Below, piece by piece: positions 12,794-21,383 of a stretch of 21,383 nucleotides of DNA (position 1 is its first letter; each line of letters begins with the position of its first letter). Source of the DNA: VBOC01 sp035635475 (GTDB lineage: Bacteria; Bacteroidota; Ignavibacteria; UBA10030; SZUA-254); contig DASQAZ010000116.1 of the NCBI GenBank assembly GCA_035635475.1, positions 1 through 21,383 on the forward strand, written 5' to 3'. Position numbers and translations under genes: made by a program. The notes below the pieces were generated by a model. The model had not been told where the DNA came from and made no database searches. It saw only the letters and a list, made by a program, of their open reading frames with translations.

Positions 12794-14065
12794 ATGGAAG
12801 TTTCGATTACGGACATTAACGACGTGCAGAAAGAGATTGAGGTCACCGCTTCGGCGGAAGAGCTTACGCCCCATTTCGAAAAGGCGTATAAAGAACAGCT
12901 CCCCCGCATCGAGATCAAGGGCTTCCGGAAGGGAAAGGTTCCCCTCGATCTCGTCAAGAAACTGCACGGCGAGTCGATCGAGCAGCAATCTCTCGATTCG
13001 ATCGTAAGCGACGTCTACCGGCAGTTGGTCCGTGAGCGCAATATTCAGACGATCGGCGATCCCGTCCTGACGGAGATGGACTACAAGAGGGGCGAGGCCC
13101 TCAAATTCAAGATTTCGTACGAGATCAAGCCGACCTTCGAGCTGAAGGACTATAAGGGCTTGACGGTCGAGAAATTGGTCCACCGCGTCACCGAAACAGA
13201 GATGGAAGAAGAGATTCTGAGGCTTCGACGGGCAAACAGCACCCTCTCGCCGGCGGCGGAAGTCACCGACGACGAACATATCGTCACGGCCGACATCCAG
13301 GAAATCGATCCGACGGGAAATCCCCTTATCGGCAAGAGGACCCCCGACGTACGCCTGTACCTCGCCGATGAGACCGTCTTCGAGGAAGTGAAGGCCGTGC
13401 TTCGGCATGCGGCGGCGGGGTCGGTACTCCGCGTCACGGTCACGCCGCAGAAGGGCGAGCGCAAGGAGCCGACGCACCTCGAGATTACCGTGAAAAAGAT
13501 CGAGAAGGTGTCGCTCCCGGAGCTGGATGCGGATCTGGTAAAGAAGATGACGAAGGGAAAATACGAAACTCCGGATGAGTTCCGGAAGCATCTTCGCGAG
13601 GATCTGGAACGCTACTGGCAGGATCGCAGCGAACGCATGCTTACCGATGCGCTGATCGGCGAGATCGTCCGGCGGCACGACTTCACGGTCCCGGAATCCC
13701 TCATCAGAACCGTCATCGACTCGCTGCTGGAAGAATTGAAGGACCGTTATCCATCGAAGAAGCTTCCCCCCGGCTTCGACGAGAAGGATTTCAGGGAAAA
13801 AAACCGCGCCTACGGCGTCTTCCAGGCGAAATGGTATCTGGTACGGGAACGGATCATCGAAGCCGAGAAACTCGGGGTGGATGCCGCCGATCTCGACCGG
13901 CTCGCGGACCTGGAGGCGGAAAAGCTCGGGATGGACAAGAACCGGTTGAAAACATTTTATGAATCCTCCGAAGCCGTGAAGAGCAGGATTGTCTCGGATA
14001 AGCTTCTCTCATTCCTCAAAGCCCACGCAACTATCTCCGAACGGGTGGTCGAAGATCCAGTCTGA
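12794..14065 (+). CDS. tig: Trigger factor, ribosome-associated chaperone and prolyl isomerase
   Basis: At 423 residues the length is right for the family. The N-terminal domain has the ribosome-docking signature G-F-R-K-G-K-V-P at 43-50. The middle region (about 155-235) is where the FKBP-like domain sits and is weakly conserved, and the C-terminal part (about 240-415) is the helical chaperone arm region. It shields nascent chains at the exit tunnel. I chose ATG at 12794 (M-E-V-S-I-T-D-I-N-D), which matches typical starts; a TTG at 12782 preceded by GAGGGAG would add four residues. tig-clpP-clpX is the standard order in many bacteria, and clpP begins 42 bases on. Confidence 0.95.
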   Translation: MEVSITDINDVQKEIEVTASAEELTPHFEKAYKEQLPRIEIKGFRKGKVPLDLVKKLHGESIEQQSLDSIVSDVYRQLVRERNIQTIGDPVLTEMDYKRGEALKFKISYEIKPTFELKDYKGLTVEKLVHRVTETEMEEEILRLRRANSTLSPAAEVTDDEHIVTADIQEIDPTGNPLIGKRTPDVRLYLADETVFEEVKAVLRHAAAGSVLRVTVTPQKGERKEPTHLEITVKKIEKVSLPELDADLVKKMTKGKYETPDEFRKHLREDLERYWQDRSERMLTDALIGEIVRRHDFTVPESLIRTVIDSLLEELKDRYPSKKLPPGFDEKDFREKNRAYGVFQAKWYLVRERIIEAEKLGVDAADLDRLADLEAEKLGMDKNRLKTFYESSEAVKSRIVSDKLLSFLKAHATISERVVEDPV

Positions 14066-14107
14066 TCGTTCGGATCAAATGTCTGAAAAAGAAAGGTGAT
14101 CAGCTCA

Positions 14108-14734
14108 ATGAAAACGACAGTTTCCAATCAACTCGTACCCATTGTCATTGAAACAACCGGGCGTGGCGAACGGGCCTACGATATTTTTTCGCGGCTTCTC
14201 AAGGAACGGATCGTCTTCCTCGGGACGCCCATCGACGATTCCATCGCAGGCTTGGTCATCGCCCAGCTTTTGTTTTTGGAGTCGGAAGACCCCGAGAAGG
14301 ACATCCACGTGTACATCAACAGCCCGGGCGGGAGCGTCTACGCCGGCATGGCGATCTATGATACGATGCAGTACATCCGCCCCGACGTTTCGACGATGTG
14401 CGTCGGGATGTCGGCCAGCATTGCGGCGATCCTGCTTGCCGGCGGCAGGAAGGGGAAGCGCACGGCGCTCCCCAATTCCCGCATCATGATCCACCAGCCG
14501 TGGGGCGGGGTCCAGGGCACCGCGTCGGATATCAGCATCCAGGCGGAGGAGATTTTGCGGATCAAGAAACGCATTAACGAGATACTCGCCGGCCACTGCG
14601 GCAAGCCGGTCGAACAGATCGAGAAAGACACGGACCGCGACAATTACATGACGTCGGAAGAGGCGAAGTCATACGGCATTATCGACAATATTCTCGTGAA
14701 GAAGCCCCGCATGGACGGAAGAAAGGACAAGTAA
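14108..14734 (+). CDS. clpP: ATP-dependent Clp protease proteolytic subunit
   Basis: A 208-residue serine protease subunit. The catalytic triad is Ser104 in G-M-S-A-S-I, His129 in M-I-H-Q-P and Asp178 in D-T-D-R-D-N-Y. N-S-P-G-G-S-V at 71-77 is the oxyanion-side loop, and the Q-G-T-A-S-D handle region and its helix follow. It assembles as two heptameric rings and degrades substrates fed by ClpX. The start is placed at ATG 14108 because AAAGGTGATC, an almost full anti-16S match, sits at suitable distance; a GTG at 14096 overlaps that site. clpX begins 3 bases after the stop. Confidence 0.96.
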   Translation: MKTTVSNQLVPIVIETTGRGERAYDIFSRLLKERIVFLGTPIDDSIAGLVIAQLLFLESEDPEKDIHVYINSPGGSVYAGMAIYDTMQYIRPDVSTMCVGMSASIAAILLAGGRKGKRTALPNSRIMIHQPWGGVQGTASDISIQAEEILRIKKRINEILAGHCGKPVEQIEKDTDRDNYMTSEEAKSYGIIDNILVKKPRMDGRKDK

Positions 14735-14737
14735 CCG

Positions 14738-16000
14738 ATGGCGCAAAAGGGAAAATCGGACGAGGTCATCCGCTGCTCTTTCTGCGGCCAATCGGCAGAC
14801 AAGGTCCAGAGCATCATCGCCGGACCGGACGCGTACATCTGCGACGGCTGCGTCGCGAGCTCCGTGGACATTCTCCGGAACAACATGGCGGTCCTCTCGG
14901 CGAAGCACTCGCAGGCGCGCCCCTCGTTCACCCCGCTTCACGTCAAAAGGGCGCTCGATGACTACGTGATCGGGCAGGAGTCCGCAAAGAAAACGCTCGC
15001 CGTCGCCGTCTATAATCATTATAAGCGGATCGATTCGAAGGAACCCCGTCGCGGCGTCGACGACGTCGAGTTGGAGAAGAGCAACATACTTCTTCTGGGG
15101 CCGACCGGGACGGGGAAAACGCTTCTCGCCCAGACGCTCGCGAAGATCCTCGCGGTTCCGTTTGCCATCGCGGATGCGACAACCCTCACCGAAGCGGGGT
15201 ACGTGGGAGACGACGTTGAGACCGTCCTCGTCCACCTGCTTCAAAACGCCGAATACGACGTGGAGAAGGCGGAGCGGGGAATCGTCTACATCGACGAGGT
15301 CGACAAAATCGCGCGCAAGAGCGACAGCGTTTCGATCACGCGGGACGTGTCCGGAGAGGGCGTTCAGCAGGCGCTTCTCAAGATCCTCGAAGGAACGGTT
15401 GCCGGCGTACCGCCGAAGGGCGGCCGCAAGCATCCCGAGCAAAGCTTGATCAACCTCAACACGAAGAATATTCTATTTATATGCGGGGGGGCGTTCGAAG
15501 GACTGGAAAAGATCATCGCGCACCGCGTGCACCAGAACGCCATCGGATTCGGGGCGAACATCCGCGGCAAGAAGGACGATGCGCAGCAGCAGTACCTTCC
15601 CCTCGTGGAGCCCGACGATCTCCTGAGGTTCGGCCTGATCCCCGAGTTTGTCGGCCGTCTCCCCGTCGTGGCGACGCTGCACCCGTTGAAAGAGAAGGCG
15701 CTCCTCAATATACTGACGGAGCCGAAAAATGCTATCGTGAAGCAGTATAAGAAGCTCTTCCGGATGGAAGGGGTCGAGCTGGAATTCGAGGAAGGCGCGC
15801 TCAAGGCGGTCGTGCAGCGGGCGAATGAGCGCTCCACGGGCGCGCGGGCCCTGCGCTCGATCATGGAAGACACGATGCTGGACATCATGTACAACCTCCC
15901 CTCCCGGCAAAATATCGCGAAGTGCATCATCACGCGGGAGACGGTCCTCAAGAAGGAAGAACCGGTGTACCTCTATAAAGAGCGGAAGGCCTCGGCCTAG
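14738..16000 (+). CDS. clpX: ATP-dependent Clp protease ATP-binding subunit ClpX
   Basis: A 420-residue AAA+ unfoldase. The N-terminal zinc-binding domain has Cys13, Cys16, Cys35 and Cys38. Walker A G-P-T-G-T-G-K-T is at 121-128, the pore loop G-Y-V-G at 154-157, and Walker B I-V-Y-I-D-E at 182-187. The I-G-F loop that docks into ClpP is at 269-271, and the arginine-containing P-E-F-V-G-R-L-P follows. All functional elements are intact. It recognises, unfolds and threads tagged proteins into ClpP. The frame sits 3 bases behind clpP, with the ribosome-binding purines inside the end of clpP, so the two are co-translated. It ends 15 bases from the stop of the convergent lptD-like gene, with no hairpin between. 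Confidence 0.97.
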   Translation: MAQKGKSDEVIRCSFCGQSADKVQSIIAGPDAYICDGCVASSVDILRNNMAVLSAKHSQARPSFTPLHVKRALDDYVIGQESAKKTLAVAVYNHYKRIDSKEPRRGVDDVELEKSNILLLGPTGTGKTLLAQTLAKILAVPFAIADATTLTEAGYVGDDVETVLVHLLQNAEYDVEKAERGIVYIDEVDKIARKSDSVSITRDVSGEGVQQALLKILEGTVAGVPPKGGRKHPEQSLINLNTKNILFICGGAFEGLEKIIAHRVHQNAIGFGANIRGKKDDAQQQYLPLVEPDDLLRFGLIPEFVGRLPVVATLHPLKEKALLNILTEPKNAIVKQYKKLFRMEGVELEFEEGALKAVVQRANERSTGARALRSIMEDTMLDIMYNLPSRQNIAKCIITRETVLKKEEPVYLYKERKASA

Positions 16001-16015
16001 AGGTCCCTTTCCCCC

Positions 16016-18622
16016 TCAGTAAATCCCGCGGTCGCTCCCTGATTTCGTGATCTTAATATCGTGCAACTGCGGCGCCTTGACGCGAATCTCGAACAGATAG
16101 TGGCGGTAGGTGCCGGTCGGGACCCACTCAAAATTCATCAGCCAGCAGTGCAGGTCGCGGGATATCTGTATCTCCGGCGCGAGGATATCCCGGTTGAAGA
16201 CGTCGTAGGCTCCGTTCACCGAAATCTTCCAGCTCTCCGTCAGGTTGAAGTCGAGGTGCCCGCGCACGTTTGACGCGCGCGACTGGGACCCCGGGACCTT
16301 GTTCTCCGAGTAGTCGAGCGTCAGCGAGAGGTTCCAGGGGATGCTGAAATCGGGTTCCTCCTCCTGATTAAGATTGGCATAACCGGCGCCCATCCGGCGG
16401 TGAGCGAGAGAGTCGCCGCCGGCCGGCGCTTGCGCCGATGTCTTCCGCTGGCCCGAGAGGGAGGTCGAGAGTGCAATCTGAAAACTCGTCAGGCGCGCCA
16501 GCCGTCCCTCCTCATTGATAAGAAACTTGTTCACCCTCGTAAATTCGCCCGGCTTGGTCTCCACCAGCTTATAAAGGTCGAACGCCGCACTTCCGCCGAT
16601 GTCGAGCCCGCCGCCGCCGCCGGCACCCCCGATTCCGGTCCGGTATGAAAGCGAGATCGGTGAAAACCGCAAACTGTCGGCCGAGAAGTTGTACGAAATT
16701 CCCGCCCCGAGATTGAGCAGTTGGATCTTGCTTCCCTCCTTCCCTTCTTCGGAGGGAATCGTCTTCATCTCGAAAATATTCCCGATGCTCAGGTTCATGA
16801 ACATCTGCCTGCCCGCAAGATCCTCACCGACGATCTGTTTCTGATAGGTAAACGACAGGCTGGGGGTCATCGTGTGCCGGATGGCGGCGATGCCCAGGAT
16901 TCCCGGCTGCCCTATTGCATAGAGGCGCGTGCTTGCCGAAATTCCGGAGGACAGGACGCCCGCACGCTGCCATTGGCGCGAGTTCACGGTCTGAAGACTA
17001 CTGTCCGCCGAAACCCGAACGGGCACGTCGTTGTCGGTGACCGAGCGCGAATCCTGGTAACTCAGCGACGGGGAGATCGTGATGTATCCCAGCTTGGGGG
17101 CGATGCTCAGCGAGGCGCGCTGCGAGAGCGTCTGTGTGCGATCGATCTCAAAATCATCCACCGAATGCACGGAATCGATCCCTGCGGCGGCTATCTTGAT
17201 GGTGTCGAATGTGCGAGGGACCTTTGACCGGCTGTTCGCGGCGTCGGCACTGTAGGAAAAGCCGATATCCTGATACCACGGGAGGTTCAATTCGTCCCCG
17301 TTCGGTTTCCCCCACCGGAAGGGGTAACTCTGGCTGTGGTTGAAGAGGATCGAGGGCAGCGTTTCGTCCAGGCGCCCGTGAAGGAGATCCTGCGAACGCG
17401 TGATGCCAAGAGAGATGCTGTTTGGCGTGCCCTCCCACGACTTCGACAGTGTCGCGTTGGAAGTGATGAATTGATTCAGCGCCTGGTTGAGATCGATCGT
17501 GTTGCGGTACGCGTTGTTGCTTGCGAAGGAAAAGTTTGCGTTCAGGTGGGTCGTGGGATCAAATTCCTGGTTGTGCGCAATGTTGACGGTGTACGATTCT
17601 TCCTCGGTCCGCAGCGGATCGGAGCTCTCGCCGGTGTGGAAGCGCTTGTACTCGCCGCTGAACGACCCGGTGAAGTCGTACCGGAGAGCGTAGCGATACG
17701 TCGAATAGGCGCCCCACCCTCCTTTCGTATAGAGATCGCTCCGGAAGTTGATGTCCATGTAGTCGCTGATGGCCCAATAGTAGCCGAGGTGCCTCAGGAA
17801 CCGGCCGCGCTGCGCATCCTCTCCGTAGGCAGGCGCGATCAGTCCCGACCGCCGGCCGTGCTGGTTCGGGAAAACGCCGAACGGGAGCGCGAACACCGGC
17901 ACGTCGGCGATGTAGAGGTACACGGGCTCCGCGACGACATTATCATGCGGGATGACTTTCATCTTCGGGCTGAAAAAGAAATAGTGGGGCTCCGGAAGGT
18001 CGCAGGTCGTGTATCGCCCGTCTTCCACGAAGAGGACGTCCTTCTCGACTTTTTTTATTTCGTCGCCGTGATAGTAACCCTGGTCGATCGTCGTGTTCGC
18101 GACATCGATCCTGCCCTTCTTGGTCTGAAAATTATAGCTCAGCTCGTGCCCGTGGTATAGCTCGTTGCCGTCCTTCATGTCGGGCGTCCCCTTGTATTTC
18201 TTGCCGGTCGAATCCGACGTATCGGGGATCCCCTGTGCGGTCATGACCGAACGGCTCCAATCGATGTCGATCCGGTCTGCCGTCAGTTGCAGATCTCTGT
18301 ATTTTATCTGGCCTTTTACGTAAAGCGACATCGTCCTGGTCGCAAATTCATAGACGATGGAATCGGTGCTGGAGTACGTTACGAGAGTATCAATCCCCTT
18401 CGCGCGGGAAGAATCCCCGGCGGCGCCCGCCGTGTCGAGGCGCAGCGCTGCGGACTTCAGGGTGTCAGACCGCAACGTGTCGGAGCGCAACCCGGCGTGC
18501 CTCAACGTGTCGGCGGGGGCCGGAGCTTTGTCATTTCTCTTGATTCCCTGGCCGGCCGCAGAAGAGATCGACAGGAGCGAGAGCACGATCAGTGTGCAAG
18601 TGCGCAACCTTTTTTCCTTCAC
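16016..18622 (-). CDS. lptD: LptD/OstA-like outer-membrane protein (Bacteroidota type)
   Basis: An 868-residue protein. It starts with a signal peptide (K-E-K-R-L-R then a hydrophobic stretch, likely cleaved after A-A-G about residue 24). A degenerate linker rich in D-T-L-R-S follows at 38-65. Next is an OstA/LptA-like beta-jellyroll (about 80-220: I-V-Y-E-F, Y-V-K-G-Q-I-K-Y, L-T-A-D-R-I-D-I-D-W). The LptD barrel begins with P-V-F-A-L-P-F-G-V-F-P and G-R-R-S-G-L-I-A-P near 240-265, and many alternating beta strands run to the C-terminal Y. LptD inserts lipopolysaccharide into the outer leaflet. A poly-Gly stretch lies near 665. The start is GTG at 18622, overlapping the ROK kinase stop by GTGA, so translation is coupled. 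Symbol by family resemblance. Confidence 0.85.
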   Translation of the reverse strand: MKEKRLRTCTLIVLSLLSISSAAGQGIKRNDKAPAPADTLRHAGLRSDTLRSDTLKSAALRLDTAGAAGDSSRAKGIDTLVTYSSTDSIVYEFATRTMSLYVKGQIKYRDLQLTADRIDIDWSRSVMTAQGIPDTSDSTGKKYKGTPDMKDGNELYHGHELSYNFQTKKGRIDVANTTIDQGYYHGDEIKKVEKDVLFVEDGRYTTCDLPEPHYFFFSPKMKVIPHDNVVAEPVYLYIADVPVFALPFGVFPNQHGRRSGLIAPAYGEDAQRGRFLRHLGYYWAISDYMDINFRSDLYTKGGWGAYSTYRYALRYDFTGSFSGEYKRFHTGESSDPLRTEEESYTVNIAHNQEFDPTTHLNANFSFASNNAYRNTIDLNQALNQFITSNATLSKSWEGTPNSISLGITRSQDLLHGRLDETLPSILFNHSQSYPFRWGKPNGDELNLPWYQDIGFSYSADAANSRSKVPRTFDTIKIAAAGIDSVHSVDDFEIDRTQTLSQRASLSIAPKLGYITISPSLSYQDSRSVTDNDVPVRVSADSSLQTVNSRQWQRAGVLSSGISASTRLYAIGQPGILGIAAIRHTMTPSLSFTYQKQIVGEDLAGRQMFMNLSIGNIFEMKTIPSEEGKEGSKIQLLNLGAGISYNFSADSLRFSPISLSYRTGIGGAGGGGGLDIGGSAAFDLYKLVETKPGEFTRVNKFLINEEGRLARLTSFQIALSTSLSGQRKTSAQAPAGGDSLAHRRMGAGYANLNQEEEPDFSIPWNLSLTLDYSENKVPGSQSRASNVRGHLDFNLTESWKISVNGAYDVFNRDILAPEIQISRDLHCWLMNFEWVPTGTYRHYLFEIRVKAPQLHDIKITKSGSDRGIY

Positions 18623-19584
18623 CAGACGAGGCTTGCGGCGCCGACAATCCCCGCGGCGTTCCCGAGCGTCGATCGGAGGACGCGCACACCGGGCTTGATC
18701 GACTTCAGCACGCGGGATCGCAAACCCGCTTCGACAGCCGTGAAAACGAAGTCCGGTGCCGCCGAGAGCCCTCCCCCGATCACGACGGTCCGGAGGTCGA
18801 GGATGTTCAGCGCCGATGCAAGCGCATAGCCGAGCAGCTCACCCGCCTCCTGCAGAATTGCAATCGCGGTCGGATCACCCTGCTCTGCGGCGGCGGAAAT
18901 GATCACGGGTTCGATCGCGTCGAGATTTCCGCCGACAAGCTCGGTGATCTTCGAACGCGGCTTGCCGGGGGGCATGCTCTCGAGGATTTCCCTCGTCCTC
19001 ATTGAGAGGTACCGCTGGCCGATGAAGCTCTCGATGCAGCCCCTGCTCCCGCAGTTGCACTGAGGGCCGTTGTAGTCGATTGTGACATGGCCGACTTCTC
19101 CGGCGCCACCATGGGGTCCCCGGTAGATCTTCCGGTCGAGGATGATTCCTCCGCCGACGCCGGTTCCCCAGATCACGAAGAGGAAGTCTTTGTATTTTTT
19201 GGCGGCGCCGTGCATCGCCTCTCCCATCGCCGCGGCATTCGCGTCATTCTCGATGAAAATCGGAAGACGGAATGTTTTACGAAGCCGCTTTACGACGTTG
19301 ACCTCCGTCCATTGAGCAAAGTTCGGAGGATAGCGGACCACTCCGTCGGGGGTTACGACCCCGGGCGATCCGATCCCGACTCCGAGACAGCCCGTTTGTG
19401 CGCGACGCGAAAGGAGATCGCGGATCGTCCCGACCATCTGTTTGAGCACCGCATCGGGACCCTTGTCCGCGAGGGTATCCGACCTGGCCTGTTCGAGAAT
19501 CTTCCCCTTTCGATCGACGATGCCGGCCTTGATGGTGGTGGCACCCAGATCGACTCCGATTGCAAACTTTTTCTTGCGGGTCAC
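18619..19584 (-). CDS. ROK-family sugar kinase (glucokinase-like)
   Basis: The ATP-binding phosphate-1 loop I-G-V-D-L-G-A-T-T-I-K is at 9-19. G-I-G-S-P-G-V-V is in the first domain, and E-N-D-A-N-A-A-A-M-G-E supplies the catalytic Asp. G-T-G-V-G-G-G-I-I is followed by a G-A-G-E-V-G-H motif and the zinc site C-N-C-G-S-R-G-C-I-E that defines ROK proteins. There is no N-terminal helix-turn-helix, so it is an enzyme rather than a NagC-type repressor. The substrate is probably glucose or a related hexose and cannot be fixed from sequence. I use GTG at 19584, which overlaps the rarA stop as GTGA and has GGAAGGG upstream; an ATG at 19602 lacks a ribosome-binding site. The gene lies between rarA and the lptD-like gene with overlaps at both ends. 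Confidence 0.88.
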   Translation of the reverse strand: MTRKKKFAIGVDLGATTIKAGIVDRKGKILEQARSDTLADKGPDAVLKQMVGTIRDLLSRRAQTGCLGVGIGSPGVVTPDGVVRYPPNFAQWTEVNVVKRLRKTFRLPIFIENDANAAAMGEAMHGAAKKYKDFLFVIWGTGVGGGIILDRKIYRGPHGGAGEVGHVTIDYNGPQCNCGSRGCIESFIGQRYLSMRTREILESMPPGKPRSKITELVGGNLDAIEPVIISAAAEQGDPTAIAILQEAGELLGYALASALNILDLRTVVIGGGLSAAPDFVFTAVEAGLRSRVLKSIKPGVRVLRSTLGNAAGIVGAASLVW

Positions 19585-20915
19585 CGCGGCCGGCCCTTCC
19601 ATAATTTGTTCAGCCGTTCCCGGATCGACTTCTCGATGCCGCTGTCGGATGGGTGGTAGTAAATTCTGTTTTTGAGGTTGTCGGGGAGATACTGCTGTTC
19701 GACAAAATGCTGATCGTAATCATGGCTGTATTTGTACTCTTTCCCGTATTCGAGATCCTTCATGAGTTTGGTGGGAGCGTTCCGCAGATGGAGCGGGACC
19801 GGGTCGTTCGCGGCCCGGCGGACGTCATCGAGCGCCGTCTCGACGGCACGGAGAGAGGCGTTGCTCTTCGGCGCGGAGGCGAGGTAAGTGGCGGCTTGCG
19901 AAAGGACGATGCGTGCTTCGGGCATGCCGATGTAATCGACGGCCGTAAAGCAGCTCGTCGCGATGACCAGCGCCTGGGGATCGGCATTTCCCACGTCTTC
20001 CGATGCGAGAATAATCATGCGCCGGGCGATAAATTTCGGATCTTCCCCGCCTTCGAGCATCCGCGCGAGCCAGTAAACTGCCGCATCCGGGTCGCTGCCC
20101 CGGAGACTCTTGATGAATGCGGAGATGATATTATAGTGTTCCTCGCCGCCCTTGTCGTATTTTGGCTGCTTTCGCTGGAAGGCCTCCTCGATAGCTCGAA
20201 CGGTCACGGTCCGAGCTCCGCCGGGAGCCGGCGTTATCAAACGAACCGCGCTCTCGAGCCCATTCAGCATGACGCGCGCATCTCCCGCCGAAAGGAGCAT
20301 CAGGCCTGCGCGCTCTTTTTCACCCAGGCGAACGCTTAGATCTTTCAGGATCACGTCGGAGCTTATGGCGCGATCGAGCACGATATTGAGCTCGCCCTCC
20401 GTAAGGGGAAAGAGAACGTACACCAGACATCGGGAGAGGAGCGGGGAAATGACTTCAAACGAAGGATTCTCGGTGGTTGCGCCGATCAGCGTGATGACCC
20501 CATCCTCGACGCTGTGCAGCAGCGCATCCTGCTGGGCCTTGTTGAATCGGTGAATCTCGTCTATAAATAGAAGCGTTTTCTTTCCTCTCGCCCGATTCGC
20601 TTCCGCCCGCTCGATGACCTTCCGGACCTCCTGAACGCCCGATGAGACGGCGTTCAATTGAAAAAAATTGCTGCCGGATTGCCGGGCGGCGATGCGGGCG
20701 ATTGTCGTTTTCCCGCATCCCGGCGGGCCCCAGAGGATCATCGAGGGGATTTCATTTTTCTCGATGAAGACCCTCAGAGGGGATCCTTCTCCCAGGAGGT
20801 GCTGCTGCCCCACAAAATCCTCCAATCGGGCGGGCCGGACCCGTTCGGCGAGTGGGACGGAGGCGGGATTACGGGAAGTCTTGCTGAGAGTGTCGTCGTG
20901 CTCGAACAGTTCCAT
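19581..20915 (-). CDS. rarA: Replication-associated recombination protein A (MgsA/RarA AAA+ ATPase)
   Basis: A 444-residue clamp-loader-like ATPase. E-R-V-R-P-A-R-L-E-D-F-V-G-Q-Q-H-L-L at 24-41 is the family opening. Walker A G-P-P-G-C-G-K-T is at 63-70, Walker B L-L-F-I-D-E-I-H at 115-122 followed by R-F-N-K-A-Q-Q-D, and the arginine-finger S-R-C about residue 160. The C-terminal tetramerisation region contains R-G-S-D-P-D-A-A-V-Y-W-L-A-R and ends with the L-P-D-N-L-K-N-x-x-Y-Y-x-P motif. It acts at stalled replication forks. The ATG at 20915 has no clear ribosome-binding site. It is the first gene of the overlapping rarA-ROK-lptD series and lies 79 bases after the ftsB/divIC-like gene. Confidence 0.94.
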   Translation of the reverse strand: MELFEHDDTLSKTSRNPASVPLAERVRPARLEDFVGQQHLLGEGSPLRVFIEKNEIPSMILWGPPGCGKTTIARIAARQSGSNFFQLNAVSSGVQEVRKVIERAEANRARGKKTLLFIDEIHRFNKAQQDALLHSVEDGVITLIGATTENPSFEVISPLLSRCLVYVLFPLTEGELNIVLDRAISSDVILKDLSVRLGEKERAGLMLLSAGDARVMLNGLESAVRLITPAPGGARTVTVRAIEEAFQRKQPKYDKGGEEHYNIISAFIKSLRGSDPDAAVYWLARMLEGGEDPKFIARRMIILASEDVGNADPQALVIATSCFTAVDYIGMPEARIVLSQAATYLASAPKSNASLRAVETALDDVRRAANDPVPLHLRNAPTKLMKDLEYGKEYKYSHDYDQHFVEQQYLPDNLKNRIYYHPSDSGIEKSIRERLNKLWKGRPR

Positions 20916-20994
20916 CGGGGGGATGAGTAGGGATGATCAGAAGTTCAACGTGCTCTCCACCGTACTTCTATTCCGGAGGGGGCGGCGGCGATTC

Positions 20995-21339
20995 CTATTT
21001 CTCTTTTCTCGCCTTGTAGACCGTCTCGCCTTCCCGGATCATTCCGTATTTCTCGCGGGCGACCTTTTCGATGGCCTTGGGATCCTTGTCCAGCATTTTC
21101 GATTGCTCCTGCAGCCGGGCTTGCTCCTGCGAGGCGAGCCGAACTTTTTCCTGCATCGCGGCTTTTTCCTGCTCCAAGCTGACGCGTTTCAGGATGCCCT
21201 TGTTGCTGAACGTGACGAAGGAGAGAACAGGCACGACGATCAGGGCTGCGAGCATGGCCCGCTTATTCCCCAGGATTTTTTTGATCCGGACACCGATGCC
21301 CTCGTGCGACCGCATCTTGCGATAATACTGGTCATCCAT
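20995..21339 (-). CDS. FtsB/DivIC-family septum formation protein
   Basis: A 114-residue bitopic protein. A basic cytoplasmic start is followed by one membrane helix at about 29-44 and then a coiled coil (about 52-88, with repeats of Q-E-K and Q-E-Q). The conserved C-terminal block V-A-R-E-K-Y-G-M-I-R-E-G-E-T-V-Y-K at 93-109 defines the FtsB/DivIC family. It would link early and late divisome proteins with FtsL/FtsQ-type partners. The cytoplasmic part of about 28 residues is longer than in E. coli FtsB and nearer to DivIC. The gene is followed on the same strand by rarA. Confidence 0.85.
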   Translation of the reverse strand: MDDQYYRKMRSHEGIGVRIKKILGNKRAMLAALIVVPVLSFVTFSNKGILKRVSLEQEKAAMQEKVRLASQEQARLQEQSKMLDKDPKAIEKVAREKYGMIREGETVYKARKEK

Positions 21340-21383
21340 CGGCGGTAATGTACGGGATTTGACACGAATTACAAAATGAGAAG

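Noticed and set aside
12758..13678. 306-codon minus-strand frame opposite trigger factor
   Set aside because: Arg/Leu/Asp-rich mirror of the tig codons with no recognisable domain.
17336..18160. 274-codon plus-strand frame opposite the lptD-like gene
   Set aside because: A shadow frame in GC-rich coding DNA: V- and R-rich composition with no domain, while the minus strand encodes a clear LptD-like protein.

Overview
The window is bacterial chromosome. It most resembles a member of the Bacteroidota/Ignavibacteria (FCB) group. Three things point there: a Bacteroidota-type LptD-like outer-membrane protein with a signal peptide, a secreted protein built from GG-A-I-I-x-W-x-D-x-R / D-I-Y-A-Q-R-I repeats of a kind common in that group, and an ordinary Gram-negative tig-clpP-clpX block. 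This placement rests on protein character alone, because no rRNA or other marker is present.

Left part (1-7713): an AT-richer accessory region, all on the minus strand. It looks like one end of an integrated element inserted at the 3' end of a tRNA-Arg(UCU) gene (7714-7787). A tyrosine integrase lies directly inside the junction. Reading away from it come a PIN-like RNase (PIN_8 type), a 560-base gap holding a strongly structured RNA candidate (two interlocked perfect 10-bp helices, an extra hairpin and a U-tract), a SIR2-like NADase candidate, a Mrr-type restriction nuclease with a long unrecognised N-terminus, a small protein with the phage Mu gpF (minor head) signature, and a secreted repeat protein that runs off the left edge. 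The other attachment site is not in the window. The content reads as a defence island. SIR2-like, Mrr-type and PIN-like proteins are all known defence effectors, and no methyltransferase accompanies the Mrr protein.

Middle part (7714-12590): the tRNA-Arg is followed by a DinJ/YafQ-type toxin-antitoxin pair, a two-gene ABC-2 exporter, a DedA-family membrane protein, a stand-alone CheY-like receiver protein with a recognisable promoter, a tRNA-Leu(UAG) with a structured leader, and a two-gene unit of an antibiotic-monooxygenase-fold protein and an unrecognised membrane-anchored protein.

Right part (12591-21383): GC-rich housekeeping genes. Trigger factor, clpP and clpX form a protein-folding and degradation operon on the plus strand. 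It converges, with only 15 bases between stop codons, on a minus-strand run of ftsB/divIC-like, rarA, a ROK-family sugar kinase and an lptD-like gene. rarA/ROK and ROK/lptD each overlap by a GTGA, so they are probably translationally coupled.

The most promising lead for something undescribed is the candidate pseudoknot RNA at 4693-4802, between the PIN-like and SIR2-like genes. Next are the combination of effectors around it and the orphan MuF-like protein.
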